From the NCBI RefSeq assembly GCF_037572415.1, contig NZ_JBBHLB010000008.1, forward strand, positions 86,968-150,967: 64,000 nt of DNA, written 5' to 3'. The DNA is from Flavonifractor porci (lineage in GTDB: Bacteria > Bacillota > Clostridia > Oscillospirales > Oscillospiraceae). The position numbers and the translations under genes are program-made. The notes below the pieces were generated by a model. The model worked only from the letters and a program-made list of their open reading frames with translations. It was not told where the DNA came from and ran no database searches. Below are positions 15,726-23,249 of this stretch, piece by piece; the first letter of the stretch is position 1; every line of letters begins with the position of its first letter.

Positions 15726-17087
15726 TCATTCGTATTGCTTGCGGCCTGTGGTGCTTGGAATGTGCAGTTCATCCCGGTACTTGGCCACGGTACGCCGGGA
15801 GAGAGGGCAGCCCTGGGCCGTCATCAGCTGGCACAGCTTCTGATCAGACAGCGGCTTCTTCTTGTCCTCCCCGGCGATGAGCTTTTTCAGCAGGGCCTTG
15901 GCCGCGTCAGGGGACGCAGCTTCCTCGCTGCCCGTTCCCAAGCTGCGGGAGAAGAAGTAGCTCAGAGGATACACCCCCATGGAGCACTGGATGTATTTGT
16001 CCTTTACCGCCCGGCTCACCGTGGACTCGTGGACCCCGATACGCCCGGCCACATCGGCCAGGGACATGGGCACCAGATGGCCCGGCCCCTGCCGGAAGAA
16101 GGCCTCTTGCAGTTCCAGAATGCATCCGGCGCAGGACATGAGCGTGGAGCGGCGCTGCTCAATGGCATGGACCATCCATTTGGCCTGCTTTACCTTGCCG
16201 GTCAGGTAGTCCTTTACCTGCTGATCTTCACTCTCCTTCAGCAGTCGGGTGTAATACCCGCTGATTCCCAGGTTGGGAAAATAGTAGTCGTTGGTCAGCA
16301 GTTCGAAGTGATCGGGGAAGCTGACTACGATGATATCGGGATTGATATAGGTCAGATTCTCCCGGGCAGCAAAGCCGGTGCCCGGCCTGGGATGCAAGGT
16401 GCGGATACGCTCACAGGAGGCCCGCACCTCCTCCGGGGTGGCCTTCAGCTCCCGGGCAATGAGGCCGTAGCGGCTCTTGGACAGGGCGTCCAGCTGACTC
16501 TCCACGATACGCACCGCCAGCTGATCCACCGGGGTACGGCGCACCAACTGGAGGCGCAGACATTCGGACAGATCCCGTGCACCCACACCGGCAGGTTCCA
16601 AAGACTGGACGGCCGCCAGGGCTCGTTCCAGCAACTCCACGGCACAGCCGCAATCGGCGGCCAGGGCATCCAGAGGCTCATCCAGCCAGCCGCTCTGATT
16701 GAGACTCTCCACCAAAACGGTGGCGGCCTCCATCACCTCTGGCGGCAGGTCCAGCACTTTAAGTTGGGAGAGCACATAATAGTAGAGGTTGTCCTCCCGG
16801 TCCTCCATAGTGCCGTAATTGCCCAGCCGGTCATCCTCCTCGGTATCCTGTTGATGGTAATAGCGATTCTGAGGATCGGTGGACTCCAGCCACTCCAGCT
16901 TGCGGCGGAGCTGATCGCTCTCATCCGCCCTGTCGTAGCGCTCCTCCGGCTCCAGTACCGGATTTTCCTGCACGGCCTCCTCAATGTATTCCAGCAGCTC
17001 CTGAGACCCCATCTGAAGGATCTCCATGGACTGCATCATTTGGGGAGAGAGGGTCTGCGTCTGCTTCTGTGTCAGGTTCAATTCCAA
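15726..17087 (-). CDS. rpoN: RNA polymerase sigma-54 factor
   Basis: A 453-residue sigma-54. Region I begins LELNLTQKQTQTLSPQMMQSMEILQM, the glutamine- and leucine-rich activator-interacting domain. An acidic linker with PVLEPEERYDRADESDQ follows, then the core-binding domain and the C-terminal DNA-binding part with the RpoN box SRRTVAKYRDEL near the end. Such factors need an AAA+ enhancer-binding activator; none is encoded in this window. I chose the TTG at 17085-17087 because GGGAGGAAG lies eight bases upstream and the protein then starts exactly at region I. An upstream in-frame start 18 codons earlier lacks a site. Confidence 0.93.
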   Translation of the reverse strand: MELNLTQKQTQTLSPQMMQSMEILQMGSQELLEYIEEAVQENPVLEPEERYDRADESDQLRRKLEWLESTDPQNRYYHQQDTEEDDRLGNYGTMEDREDNLYYYVLSQLKVLDLPPEVMEAATVLVESLNQSGWLDEPLDALAADCGCAVELLERALAAVQSLEPAGVGARDLSECLRLQLVRRTPVDQLAVRIVESQLDALSKSRYGLIARELKATPEEVRASCERIRTLHPRPGTGFAARENLTYINPDIIVVSFPDHFELLTNDYYFPNLGISGYYTRLLKESEDQQVKDYLTGKVKQAKWMVHAIEQRRSTLMSCAGCILELQEAFFRQGPGHLVPMSLADVAGRIGVHESTVSRAVKDKYIQCSMGVYPLSYFFSRSLGTGSEEAASPDAAKALLKKLIAGEDKKKPLSDQKLCQLMTAQGCPLSRRTVAKYRDELHIPSTTGRKQYE

Positions 17088-17185
17088 GGTAACTTCCTCC
17101 CTTCGCCCATTTTCGCGGTTTCTCGAAAGAAAGTATATCATGGAATCCCCTCACATTTCAACATCCCACCCAATAGAAAAATGCG

Positions 17186-17503
17186 TCAATCCCGAGGCGC
17201 CAGCAGCTGTTCTGCTCCGTAGCGCAGGCAGCGGCGCAGCCGGGATTCTCCCCGCTTGATGTTGCGGGACACGGTGGACTTGTCCACACCGGTCAGTTCG
17301 GCGATCTGCCGCATATTGAGTCCCTTTTCATAATAGAGCAGCATACATTCCCGCTGCCGGGGGGTCACATCCTCCTGGAGCGCCAGCATCACATTGCGGC
17401 GCAGCCGTCCCATCTGCTCGGAGTTATCCTCCGCCATCACTTGGGTATAGACCGCCATGTCAGCGGCAAAGGTTTTTCCTCTTCTATATCGTGTACCGGA
17501 CAT
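17186..17503 (-). CDS. Small sigma-70 region-4-like DNA-binding protein
   Basis: A 105-residue protein whose C-terminal half is a region-4 helix-turn-helix: VTPRQRECMLLYYEKGLNMRQ, then IAELTGVDKSTVSRNIKRGESRLRR. There is no region 2, so it cannot replace a full sigma factor by itself. Similar short sigma-like proteins occur in phages and mobile elements of Firmicutes together with a coiled-coil partner. The next gene upstream on the strand encodes just such a coiled coil and overlaps by 20 bp. ATG at 17501-17503 follows GGGGGTATC. Confidence 0.72.
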   Translation of the reverse strand: MSGTRYRRGKTFAADMAVYTQVMAEDNSEQMGRLRRNVMLALQEDVTPRQRECMLLYYEKGLNMRQIAELTGVDKSTVSRNIKRGESRLRRCLRYGAEQLLAPRD

Positions 17504-17717
17504 TGCAGTGATACCCCCTGTCGTAATAGCGCTCACACAGGACCGCCAGATCCCTGGCCTCCCGCCGCATTGCCTCCAGATGGCGAATACGCTGCTCCAG
17601 CAGCCGCTGGTCACGTTCGTCCTCTTCGGCACTCCTGCGGCGCTCCAACAGCTGCACCCTCTGCCGCAGGATCTCCGCGCCTGTCCGATATTGCACTGAT
17701 AACTCCTGTAGTGTCAT
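17484..17717 (-). CDS. Small coiled-coil protein
   Basis: A 77-residue protein that is almost entirely one charged amphipathic helix (EILRQRVQLLERRRSAEEDERDQRL..., then RIRHLEAMRREARDLAVL). This resembles the DUF1492-type companions of small phage-like sigma factors, but the match is by appearance only. The real start is probably the ATG at 17715-17717. Longer readings upstream pass through the two tRNA genes and are spurious. It overlaps the sigma-like gene by 20 bp and the zinc-ribbon gene upstream by 107 bp. Confidence 0.6.
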   Translation of the reverse strand: MTLQELSVQYRTGAEILRQRVQLLERRRSAEEDERDQRLLEQRIRHLEAMRREARDLAVLCERYYDRGYHCNVRYTI

Positions 17718-17880
17718 ACCTCGTCCCCTTCTCTCTTTCTGTAAGCTCCGCCCTGCAGAGCGGGCACACCTCCCGTTCCCGGCCATACAGCTCCGCGCCG
17801 CAAAGGCTGCACCGACCTGCCGGCGGTATCCGCTGCACATCCCGCAGCGGGTCTGTCCACACCCGTGGCTGGATACCCAT
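17611..17880 (-). CDS. Small zinc-ribbon protein
   Basis: An 89-residue product with two CxxC knuckles, CSLCG and CPLCR, spaced for a zinc ribbon (residues about 24-45). ATG at 17878-17880 has GGAGGAGG just upstream. The last 36 codons overlap the next gene in another frame, so either the overlap is real or the functional part is the N-terminal ribbon. With the two following genes it forms a compact three-gene unit behind rpoN and next to tRNA genes. Function unknown. Confidence 0.55.
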   Translation of the reverse strand: MGIQPRVWTDPLRDVQRIPPAGRCSLCGAELYGREREVCPLCRAELTEREKGTRYDTTGVISAISDRRGDPAAEGAAVGAPQECRRGRT

Positions 17881-17920
17881 TCCTCCTCCAAAAATTTTTT
17901 GAAAAATTCTTTCTTTTCCC

Positions 17921-17949
17921 TTGACAAATCCCCTTCTCCCTGATAAAAT
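17921..17949 (+). promoter_or_regulatory. Promoter of the tRNA-Thr/tRNA-Tyr unit
   Basis: Perfect -35 TTGACA (17921-17926), 17-bp spacer, -10 TAAAAT (17944-17949), 27 bp before the tRNA-Thr. Confidence 0.85.
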
Positions 17950-17975
17950 AACATTCGCTGTGGACGAGCTGGTCT

Positions 17976-18051
17976 GCTGGTGTAGCTCAGTTGGTAGAGC
18001 AGTTGATTTGTAATCAACCGGTCGGGGGTTCGAGTCCGTCCACCAGCTCCA
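17976..18051 (+). tRNA. tRNA-Thr (anticodon TGT)
   Basis: Full cloverleaf of 76 nt. Acceptor arms are GCTGGTG/CACCAGC; the D arm is GCTC...GAGC. The anticodon stem GTTGA/TCAAC has loop TTTGTAA with TGT at 18009-18011. The T loop is TTCGAGT, and CCA is encoded. The T stem has one mismatch (GGGGG/CCGTC). Confidence 0.96.
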
Positions 18052-18063
18052 ACAAGTTCATAT

Positions 18064-18148
18064 GGAGGAGTTCCCGAGTGGCCAAAGGGGGCAGACTGTA
18101 AATCTGTTGCGATTCGCTTCGGTGGTTCGAATCCACCCTCCTCCACCA
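18064..18148 (+). tRNA. tRNA-Tyr (anticodon GTA)
   Basis: Class-II tRNA of 85 nt with a long variable arm. Acceptor arms are GGAGGAG/CTCCTCC; the anticodon loop CTGTAAA carries GTA within ACTGTAAATC. T arm is GGTGG TTCGAAT CCACC, and CCA is encoded. It is 12 bp after the tRNA-Thr and is probably co-transcribed. Confidence 0.97.
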
Positions 18149-18275
18149 AAAATGTCTCGCCAAGCGGCGGGGCATTTTTTATTCGGATTCGAAAGGCGGC
18201 TCTTGAAAACGCGCCAGTGGCGTGTTTCCTCCGCCGTGGCTTTTCCGCAGAAAAGCCGATCCACCCTCCTCCACC
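18131..18275 (+). repeat. 17-bp direct repeat of the tRNA-Tyr 3' end (possible attachment-site scar)
   Basis: The 3' end of the tRNA-Tyr (18131-18147, ATCCACCCTCCTCCACC) recurs exactly at 18259-18275. The 111 bp between hold the tRNA terminator and two small hairpins, including GGCTTTTC/GAAAAGCC. Duplicated tRNA 3' ends are what integrated elements leave behind. No integrase is present here, so this would be an old excision scar. Confidence 0.6.
18151..18180 (+). terminator. Terminator after the tRNA pair
   Basis: AATGTCTCGCC/GGCGGGGCATT stem with loop AAGC, followed by TTTTTTATT. Confidence 0.85.
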
Positions 18276-18590
18276 GCGTCGGAGCAAGCGCCATATCATT
18301 TGCTCTGCTGTAGTCACGTCAGAGCGCATTCATTTTGCTGCTTCTCCTTTCCAAATCGAACCCGCTTTGCTGGGCTTCGATTTGGTGACAGGCGGGGCGT
18401 TTTTTATTTTCCTCCCCAATCGGATGCCTCGCCGGACGGCGAGGCTCTTTTCTTCCCCTGTAATTCTCCCCTCTCCGAAATAAATCTCCGATTGGTGATG
18501 AACTTATCCAGATTTGGAACTTTCGTTCCATTGCACAGCCATAATAGCACCAAACGGAGATAAAAGTCAATCATTTTTTGTCGAAGCACA
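18276..18590. other. Gene-free stretch with stacked terminator-like hairpins
   Basis: No supported gene. It contains CCAAATCGAA/TTCGATTTGG around 18351-18384, a GC-rich block ending GGCGGGGCGTTTTTT (to about 18406), and GCCTCGCCGGACGGCGAGGC near 18426-18446 followed by TCTTTTC. These look like several terminators in series, and repeated TTGGTGA words occur (near 18381, 18492 and 18597). Confidence 0.5.
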
Positions 18591-18619
18591 TTGCGTTTGG
18601 TGATAAAATGTGATAGAAT
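18548..18619 (+). promoter_or_regulatory. Promoter and candidate autoregulatory operators of the XRE-S24 regulator
   Basis: -35 TTGCGT (18591-18596), 17-bp spacer, -10 TAGAAT (18614-18619). CACCAAACG (18548-18556) is an exact inverted copy of CGTTTGGTG (18594-18602), which overlaps the -35 box. CACATT (18588-18593) and AATGTG (18607-18612) form a second dyad across the spacer. Such placement fits self-repression. Confidence 0.5.
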
Positions 18620-18651
18620 AGGCCCACAAATTGGACAGGAGGGAAAACGGT

Positions 18652-19281
18652 ATGGAGCAGGAGAGCACCTTCGGCGCCCGTCTGCGCACCCTGATGGAGG
18701 AGTCCGGCCTCAGTTACGAACAGTTGGGGGACCGGCTGAATATGAATCCCCAGACGCTGAACCGTTATGTGCTGGGCCAGCGTGAGCCCAAAATCGGCAC
18801 CGCCGCCGCCATTGCCCGCTCCCTGGGGGTCGATCTGCTTTGGCTGCAGGGGTTCAATGTCCCCCGTCAGCCCCCCTGCCCCGCTCACCGGGAGCCGGTA
18901 GTCCCCATTCTTGGGGTGATCCGGGCAGGTTTTCCCATTCTGGCCAGCCAGCAGATCGAAGGCTATGCCGCCGCCGACATATCTGACCCGGAGGAGCACT
19001 TCTATCTTCGGGTGGCTGGCGACAGCATGATCAACGCCGGTATCCGGGACGGGGACCTGGTGCTGATCCGACGGCAGTCCACAGCGGAAAACGGCCAGAT
19101 TGTGGCCTGTCTGGTAGATGGCGAGGATGCCACGCTGAAGCGCTTCCGCTGCCAGAAGGGCATGGTGATCCTTCAGCCGGAAAATCCCTACTATGAGCCA
19201 AAGATCATTCCCCTGCGGGACTTTGAGCAGGGTCTGGCCCGCATCGTCGGCGTAGCCGTCAAGCTGGTGCGGGAATTATAA
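18652..19281 (+). CDS. XRE-family repressor with S24 (LexA/CI-type) self-cleavage domain
   Basis: A 209-residue protein. The N-terminal Cro/CI helix-turn-helix is at about residues 10-65 (LSYEQLGDRLNMNPQTLNRYV). The C-terminal S24 peptidase has the catalytic Ser125 in VAGDSMINAG and Lys163 in DATLKRF. The expected Ala-Gly cleavage site is at residues 92-93 (IRAGFP). The arrangement is that of CI-like and HdiR-like repressors inactivated by RecA-stimulated autocleavage, not of LexA proper, which has a winged helix. AGGAGG precedes the ATG. Two small genes follow in the same direction. Its targets may include itself, given the dyads around its promoter. Confidence 0.85.
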   Translation: MEQESTFGARLRTLMEESGLSYEQLGDRLNMNPQTLNRYVLGQREPKIGTAAAIARSLGVDLLWLQGFNVPRQPPCPAHREPVVPILGVIRAGFPILASQQIEGYAAADISDPEEHFYLRVAGDSMINAGIRDGDLVLIRRQSTAENGQIVACLVDGEDATLKRFRCQKGMVILQPENPYYEPKIIPLRDFEQGLARIVGVAVKLVREL

Positions 19282-19295
19282 AAAGGAGCGATACC

Positions 19296-19655
19296 ATGCT
19301 GACGGATGATTGGATGCTGCGGCAGGTGGACGGGCTGGCCCGTTCCCTGGCCAAGCTGGTTTTGAAAAAGGACTCTGCCGACTATCTGCCCACCGGTGCG
19401 GAGGAGGACGCGGCGCTGGACGCCCTCCATCTCCGTCTGGTGGAGCGGTTGGCGGCCGGTGACGTGGGCGGCGGAGAGGATCTGCTCTTTCAGGAGGGCG
19501 ACTGGGACGACCTGCGCTACCTGGAGGTGGCGGTGGACTTTTATACCCGCGCCAACACCCTCACCGACGGCCAACTGGAACAGGCCGGCTTTGACCGGCA
19601 GGAGCTGCAGGAAGGCCTGCAGGAACTGGCTGCCCGTTACGGCGTGATTTTATAA
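19296..19655 (+). CDS. Conserved hypothetical protein (DUF6483-like)
   Basis: A 119-residue acidic, helical protein beginning LTDDWMLRQVDGLARSLAKLVL, which looks like the DUF6483 family found in Firmicutes. That assignment is from memory of the N-terminal pattern. No signal peptide, membrane helix or catalytic motif. It is 14 bp downstream of the S24 repressor with AAAGGAG before the ATG, so it is probably in the same operon. Confidence 0.6.
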   Translation: MLTDDWMLRQVDGLARSLAKLVLKKDSADYLPTGAEEDAALDALHLRLVERLAAGDVGGGEDLLFQEGDWDDLRYLEVAVDFYTRANTLTDGQLEQAGFDRQELQEGLQELAARYGVIL

Positions 19656-19671
19656 CAAGGAGGACCTATTG

Positions 19672-20004
19672 ATGAAGATTTGCCTGCCCCAAATTGCCGA
19701 GACCCCCATGCCTCAGTTCAAAGGGGGCAAAAAGACCACCTACAGCAGGGTCATGGATGACGGCCTCAACCGGATCTTTCAGACCCGGCTGGAGAGCGGC
19801 GCCTCCATCGGCCTGCATACCCACACCGGCAGCAGTGAGATCCTATATGTCCTCTCCGGCACCGGAAAGGCCATCTGTGACGGCGTGGAGGAGCGGCTGG
19901 GCCCCGGCGACTGCCACTACTGCCCGGAGGGCCACGCCCATACCCTCATGAACGACGGCGGGGCCGACCTGGTCTTTTTTGCCGTGGTACCTCAGCACAA
20001 CTGA
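19672..20004 (+). CDS. Cupin-domain protein
   Basis: A 110-residue single-domain beta-barrel cupin. Motif 1 is GLHTHTGSSE (two His and a Glu as metal ligands) and motif 2 is PGDCHYCPEGHAHTL (third His). Small cupins of this sort bind a metal and a small ligand, or act as isomerases or dioxygenases; the substrate is unknown. AAGGAGG precedes the start; ATG at 19672 is preferred to TTG three bases upstream. Confidence 0.85.
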   Translation: MKICLPQIAETPMPQFKGGKKTTYSRVMDDGLNRIFQTRLESGASIGLHTHTGSSEILYVLSGTGKAICDGVEERLGPGDCHYCPEGHAHTLMNDGGADLVFFAVVPQHN

Positions 20005-20041
20005 ATAAAAAAGCGGCGGACGCCATGCGTCCGCCACTTTC
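20005..20041. terminator. Bidirectional terminator
   Basis: Nine-bp stem GGCGGACGC/GCGTCCGCC (20015-20035, loop CAT), flanked by AAAAAAGC on the left and TTTCTT on the right. It serves the cupin gene and the converging zincin gene. Confidence 0.85.
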
Positions 20042-20410
20042 TTATTGCTCCCGCCGGTACTCCTCCAGCTCCAGCTGGTCCCGAATCTCCAGGCCCCGCT
20101 CACCGGCCAGGCCCTCCACATGGTGGGTAAACTCGTGGGACAAGGTGGTATACAGCTCGTCCTCCCAGTCCTCCTCCGTCCAGTTCTCCCGCTCCGCCAG
20201 GGCAGCAAAGGAGCCGTAGTAGAGGTTGATGTACTTCCCCATCATATCGTTGCAGTACTCCCCCATGATGTAGAGGTCCTCCCCTGCCGGGTCCTCCGCC
20301 GCCTCAGGCAGCAGGGAGATACCGCCGTTCAGGTCCTGATAGAACGCCTCTGGAAACTCCTCTGCCATTTCGTCCAGCAGGTCCCCCGCCTGGTCAAAGC
20401 TGAGGATCAT
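20042..20410 (-). CDS. Zincin-like metallopeptidase family protein
   Basis: A 122-residue protein with the HExxH zinc motif HEFTHH near residue 89. This resembles the short Zincin_1 family of possible metallopeptidases that sit near core genes in Firmicutes. There is no signal peptide, so it acts in the cytoplasm if active. ATG at 20408-20410 overlaps the tex stop codon by four bases (ATGA), and GGAGGG lies in the end of tex, so translation is coupled to it. Substrate unknown. Confidence 0.78.
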   Translation of the reverse strand: MILSFDQAGDLLDEMAEEFPEAFYQDLNGGISLLPEAAEDPAGEDLYIMGEYCNDMMGKYINLYYGSFAALAERENWTEEDWEDELYTTLSHEFTHHVEGLAGERGLEIRDQLELEEYRREQ

Positions 20411-22578
20411 ACCGTTCCCTCCTTGGGCTTTTTCATGGTGAGGGAGATACGCTTCTTTTTCTCGTCCACCTCCAGCACCCAGACGGTGACGATGTCCCCC
20501 ACGGCGCACACTTCGCTGGGGTGGCGCACCCGGCGGCCCGCCAGCTGGGAGATGTGGACCAGTCCGTCCTGGTGGACGCCGATGTCCACAAACACGCCGA
20601 AGTCAATGACGTTGCGCACCGTGCCGGTGAGCTCCATCCCCGGGCGCAGGTCCTTCATCTCCATCACGTCGGTGCGCAGAATGGGGCGGGGCAGCTCGTC
20701 ACGGGGGTCCCGGCCCGGCTTGAGCAGCTCCTTCACGATGTCATACAGGGTGGGCAGGCCCACGCCGCAGGCCTGGGCCGCCTTCTCCCGGTCATAGGCC
20801 TGCAGCCGCTGGTCCAGATCGGCTATGTTTCCGGCTGCCACGTCCTTCAGGGTGTAGCCGCACAGCTCCAGCAGCTTCTGGGCCGCCTCATAGCTCTCCG
20901 GGTGGACGCCAGTATGGTCTAGCACGTTCTTGCTCTCCGGTACCCGCAGGAAGCCGGCGCACTGCTCGAAGGCCTTGGGACCCAGCTTGGGTACTTTGAG
21001 CACCCCCTTCCGGGTGGTAAAGGCTCCGTTCTCCTCCCGGTACTTGACGATGTTCTTGGCGGTGGTGTTATTGAGGCCCGCCACATAGGCCAGCAGAGGG
21101 GCGGAGGCGGTGTTCAGGTCCACCCCCACCGCGTTGACGCAGTCCTCCACCACGCCGCCCAGAGTCTCGTCCAGCCGGGCCTGGGGCATATCATGCTGAT
21201 ACTGGCCCACGCCGATGGACTTGGGGTCGATCTTCACCAGCTCGGCCAGGGGGTCCTGGAGCCGCCGGGCGATGGACACGGCGGAGCGCAGATTCACGTC
21301 GTAGTCGGGGAACTCCTCCGCCGCCAGCTTGGAGGCGGAGTACACACTGGCACCCGCCTCGTTGACGATCATATAGCTCACCCCGCCCCCCAGCTTGCGG
21401 ATCATCTCCACCGCCATCTGCTCGGTCTCCCGGCTGGCGGTGCCGTTGCCAATGGCGATGTGGGCCACGTTGTGCTTGCGGATGAGCTTGGACAGGATGT
21501 CGATGGCCTCCTGCTTTTTCTTTTCATTGAAGGTGGGATAGACCACCGCCGTGTCCAGCACCTTGCCGGTGGCGTCCACCACCGCCACCTTGCAGCCGTT
21601 GCGATAGCCCGGGTCCAGGCCCATGGTGACAAAGCCCTTCACCGGCGGCTGCATCAGCAGGGGTTTTAGGTTGAGGCCGAACATCTTGATGGCCCCCTCG
21701 TCAGCCTGCTCGGTGAGCAGGTTGCGCATCTCCCGCTCCACCGAGGGGAAGATGAGCCGGTCGTAGGCGTCCTCGGCGGCGGCGCGCACAAAGGCCATGG
21801 CAGGGGCGCCGGGGTTGAGCACCTGCCGCCGGACAGGGATGAGGGCGGCCTCCCGGTCCATCTCCACGCTCACTTTCAGGAGTTCCTCCCGCTCGCCCCG
21901 GTTGATGGCCAGGATCTGGTGGCCCTGGAGGCGGTTGATGGGAGACCGGAAGTCGTAGTACAGCCGGTATACCGTGTCCTCCGGGTCCTTGGCCGCGGCG
22001 GCGGATACCAGATAGCCCTTCTTCCATACCAGCTCCCGCAGCAGCTTGCGGATGTCAGCGTCGTCGGAGATGCGCTCGGCAATGATGTCATTGGCGCCCT
22101 GGAGGGCCTCCTCCGCCGTCTCCACGCCCTTCTCCGGGTCGATATACTCTGCCGCAGCCGCCTCCGGCGCAGGGCCGTCCATGGCCTGAGCGAAAAGCAG
22201 ATCGGCCAGGGGCTCCAGCCCCTTCTCCTTTGCTATGGTGGCCCGGGTGCGCCGCTTCTGCTTGTAGGGGCGGTACAGGTCCTCCACCTCCGCCAGGGTG
22301 GCGGCGGAGTCGATGGCGGCGGAGAGTTCCTCCGTCAGCTTGCCCTGGGCCTCAATGGCCCCCTTGACCTCCTCCCGCCGCTTGTCCAGGTTCCGCAGGT
22401 ATTGCAGCCGGTCGGCCAGGGTACGCAGGGTGGTGTCGTCCATGGCGCCATGGAGCTCCTTGCGGTAGCGGGCGATAAAAGGAATGGTGTTGCCCTCGTC
22501 GATGAGGTCCACCACGTTCTGAATGTATGTCTCCTTCTGGCCCAGTTCCCTGGCCAGGATCTGAATGATGGTATCCAT
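20407..22578 (-). CDS. tex: Tex-family RNA-binding transcription accessory protein
   Basis: A 723-residue protein with the Tex domain order: N-terminal helical HTH region, YqgF/RNase-H-like domain (VTMGLDPGYRNGCKVAVVD), helix-hairpin-helix repeats (VGVDLNTASAPLLAYVAGLN), and a C-terminal S1 RNA-binding domain (GMELTGTVRNVIDFGVFVDIG). Tex binds nucleic acid, associates with the transcription apparatus and affects toxin or virulence gene expression in some bacteria. Length is normal. AAGGAGAAC precedes the ATG at 22576-22578. The zincin gene follows with a four-base overlap. Confidence 0.95.
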   Translation of the reverse strand: MDTIIQILARELGQKETYIQNVVDLIDEGNTIPFIARYRKELHGAMDDTTLRTLADRLQYLRNLDKRREEVKGAIEAQGKLTEELSAAIDSAATLAEVEDLYRPYKQKRRTRATIAKEKGLEPLADLLFAQAMDGPAPEAAAAEYIDPEKGVETAEEALQGANDIIAERISDDADIRKLLRELVWKKGYLVSAAAAKDPEDTVYRLYYDFRSPINRLQGHQILAINRGEREELLKVSVEMDREAALIPVRRQVLNPGAPAMAFVRAAAEDAYDRLIFPSVEREMRNLLTEQADEGAIKMFGLNLKPLLMQPPVKGFVTMGLDPGYRNGCKVAVVDATGKVLDTAVVYPTFNEKKKQEAIDILSKLIRKHNVAHIAIGNGTASRETEQMAVEMIRKLGGGVSYMIVNEAGASVYSASKLAAEEFPDYDVNLRSAVSIARRLQDPLAELVKIDPKSIGVGQYQHDMPQARLDETLGGVVEDCVNAVGVDLNTASAPLLAYVAGLNNTTAKNIVKYREENGAFTTRKGVLKVPKLGPKAFEQCAGFLRVPESKNVLDHTGVHPESYEAAQKLLELCGYTLKDVAAGNIADLDQRLQAYDREKAAQACGVGLPTLYDIVKELLKPGRDPRDELPRPILRTDVMEMKDLRPGMELTGTVRNVIDFGVFVDIGVHQDGLVHISQLAGRRVRHPSEVCAVGDIVTVWVLEVDEKKKRISLTMKKPKEGTV

Positions 22579-22650
22579 AGTGTTCTCCTTTGCAGCGGGC
22601 TTGTAACCAATATTTTACCCATTTTTGTCCGTCAAGTCCAGCGATTTTCC

Positions 22651-22679
22651 TTGTCCTTTTTGTTTCAGCGGCGTAGAAT
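22651..22679 (+). promoter_or_regulatory. Promoter of the P-loop kinase-like gene
   Basis: -35 TTGTCC (22651-22656), 17-bp spacer, -10 TAGAAT (22674-22679). Confidence 0.55.
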
Positions 22680-22715
22680 GATTGAGAAAGAAGCAGCGTG
22701 GGAGGTGCGCACCGC

Positions 22716-23249
22716 ATGAGAAAAAAGCTCTACCTGATCGGGGGGCCCATGGGGGTCGGAAAGAGCACCGTGTGCTCCCATCTTAAAACCGCTCTGTCCG
22801 GCAGCTTATATCTGGACGGAGACTGGTGCTGGGATATGCACCCCTTCCAGGTTACAGAAGAGACCTGCTCTATGGTGATAGAAAATATTTCTTTTTTACT
22901 CAACCGGTTTCTTCATTGCTCCCTCTGTCAGCATATTATTTTAAGCTGGGTCATGCACCGGCAGGAGATCGTAGACGATTTACTGTGCCGGGTGGATACA
23001 GAGTGCTGTCAGGTCCATCAGATCTCTCTGCTATGCCGTCCAGAAGTCCTGCGTACCCGTCTGGAAACCGACGTGGCCGCCGGGCGGCGGAACCCAGATA
23101 TCATCCCTCGCAGCCTGGCCTATCTTCCGCTCTATCAAAAATTGGACGGCCAGAAAATCGATACCTCCCGTCTGACCCCGGCAGAGACCGCAGCATACAT
23201 AATTGAGGTGAGCAGAAGTGATGATGGAACATCTGACGAAGTTAAATAA
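22716..23249 (+). CDS. P-loop nucleotide kinase-like protein
   Basis: A 177-residue AAA/adenylate-kinase-fold protein with Walker A GGPMGVGKST (residues 9-18), LDGDWCWDMHPF as the second strand, and a lid-like Arg-rich stretch RTRLETDVAAGRRNPDIIPRS. Similar small proteins are annotated as shikimate-kinase-like or AAA family ATPases without a proven substrate. GGGAGG lies upstream of the ATG. The gene is less GC-rich than the genes around it. The next gene begins within its last codons. Confidence 0.7.
   Translation: MRKKLYLIGGPMGVGKSTVCSHLKTALSGSLYLDGDWCWDMHPFQVTEETCSMVIENISFLLNRFLHCSLCQHIILSWVMHRQEIVDDLLCRVDTECCQVHQISLLCRPEVLRTRLETDVAAGRRNPDIIPRSLAYLPLYQKLDGQKIDTSRLTPAETAAYIIEVSRSDDGTSDEVK

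Noticed and set aside
17718..18329. N-terminal extension of the coiled-coil gene across both tRNA genes
   Set aside because: The extra residues are antisense translations of the tRNA-Tyr and tRNA-Thr genes, a well-known artefact, and no ribosome-binding site supports a start there.
18319..18570. Minus-strand 83-codon frame in the tRNA-proximal gap
   Set aside because: No convincing ribosome-binding site, and it runs through stacked terminator hairpins.
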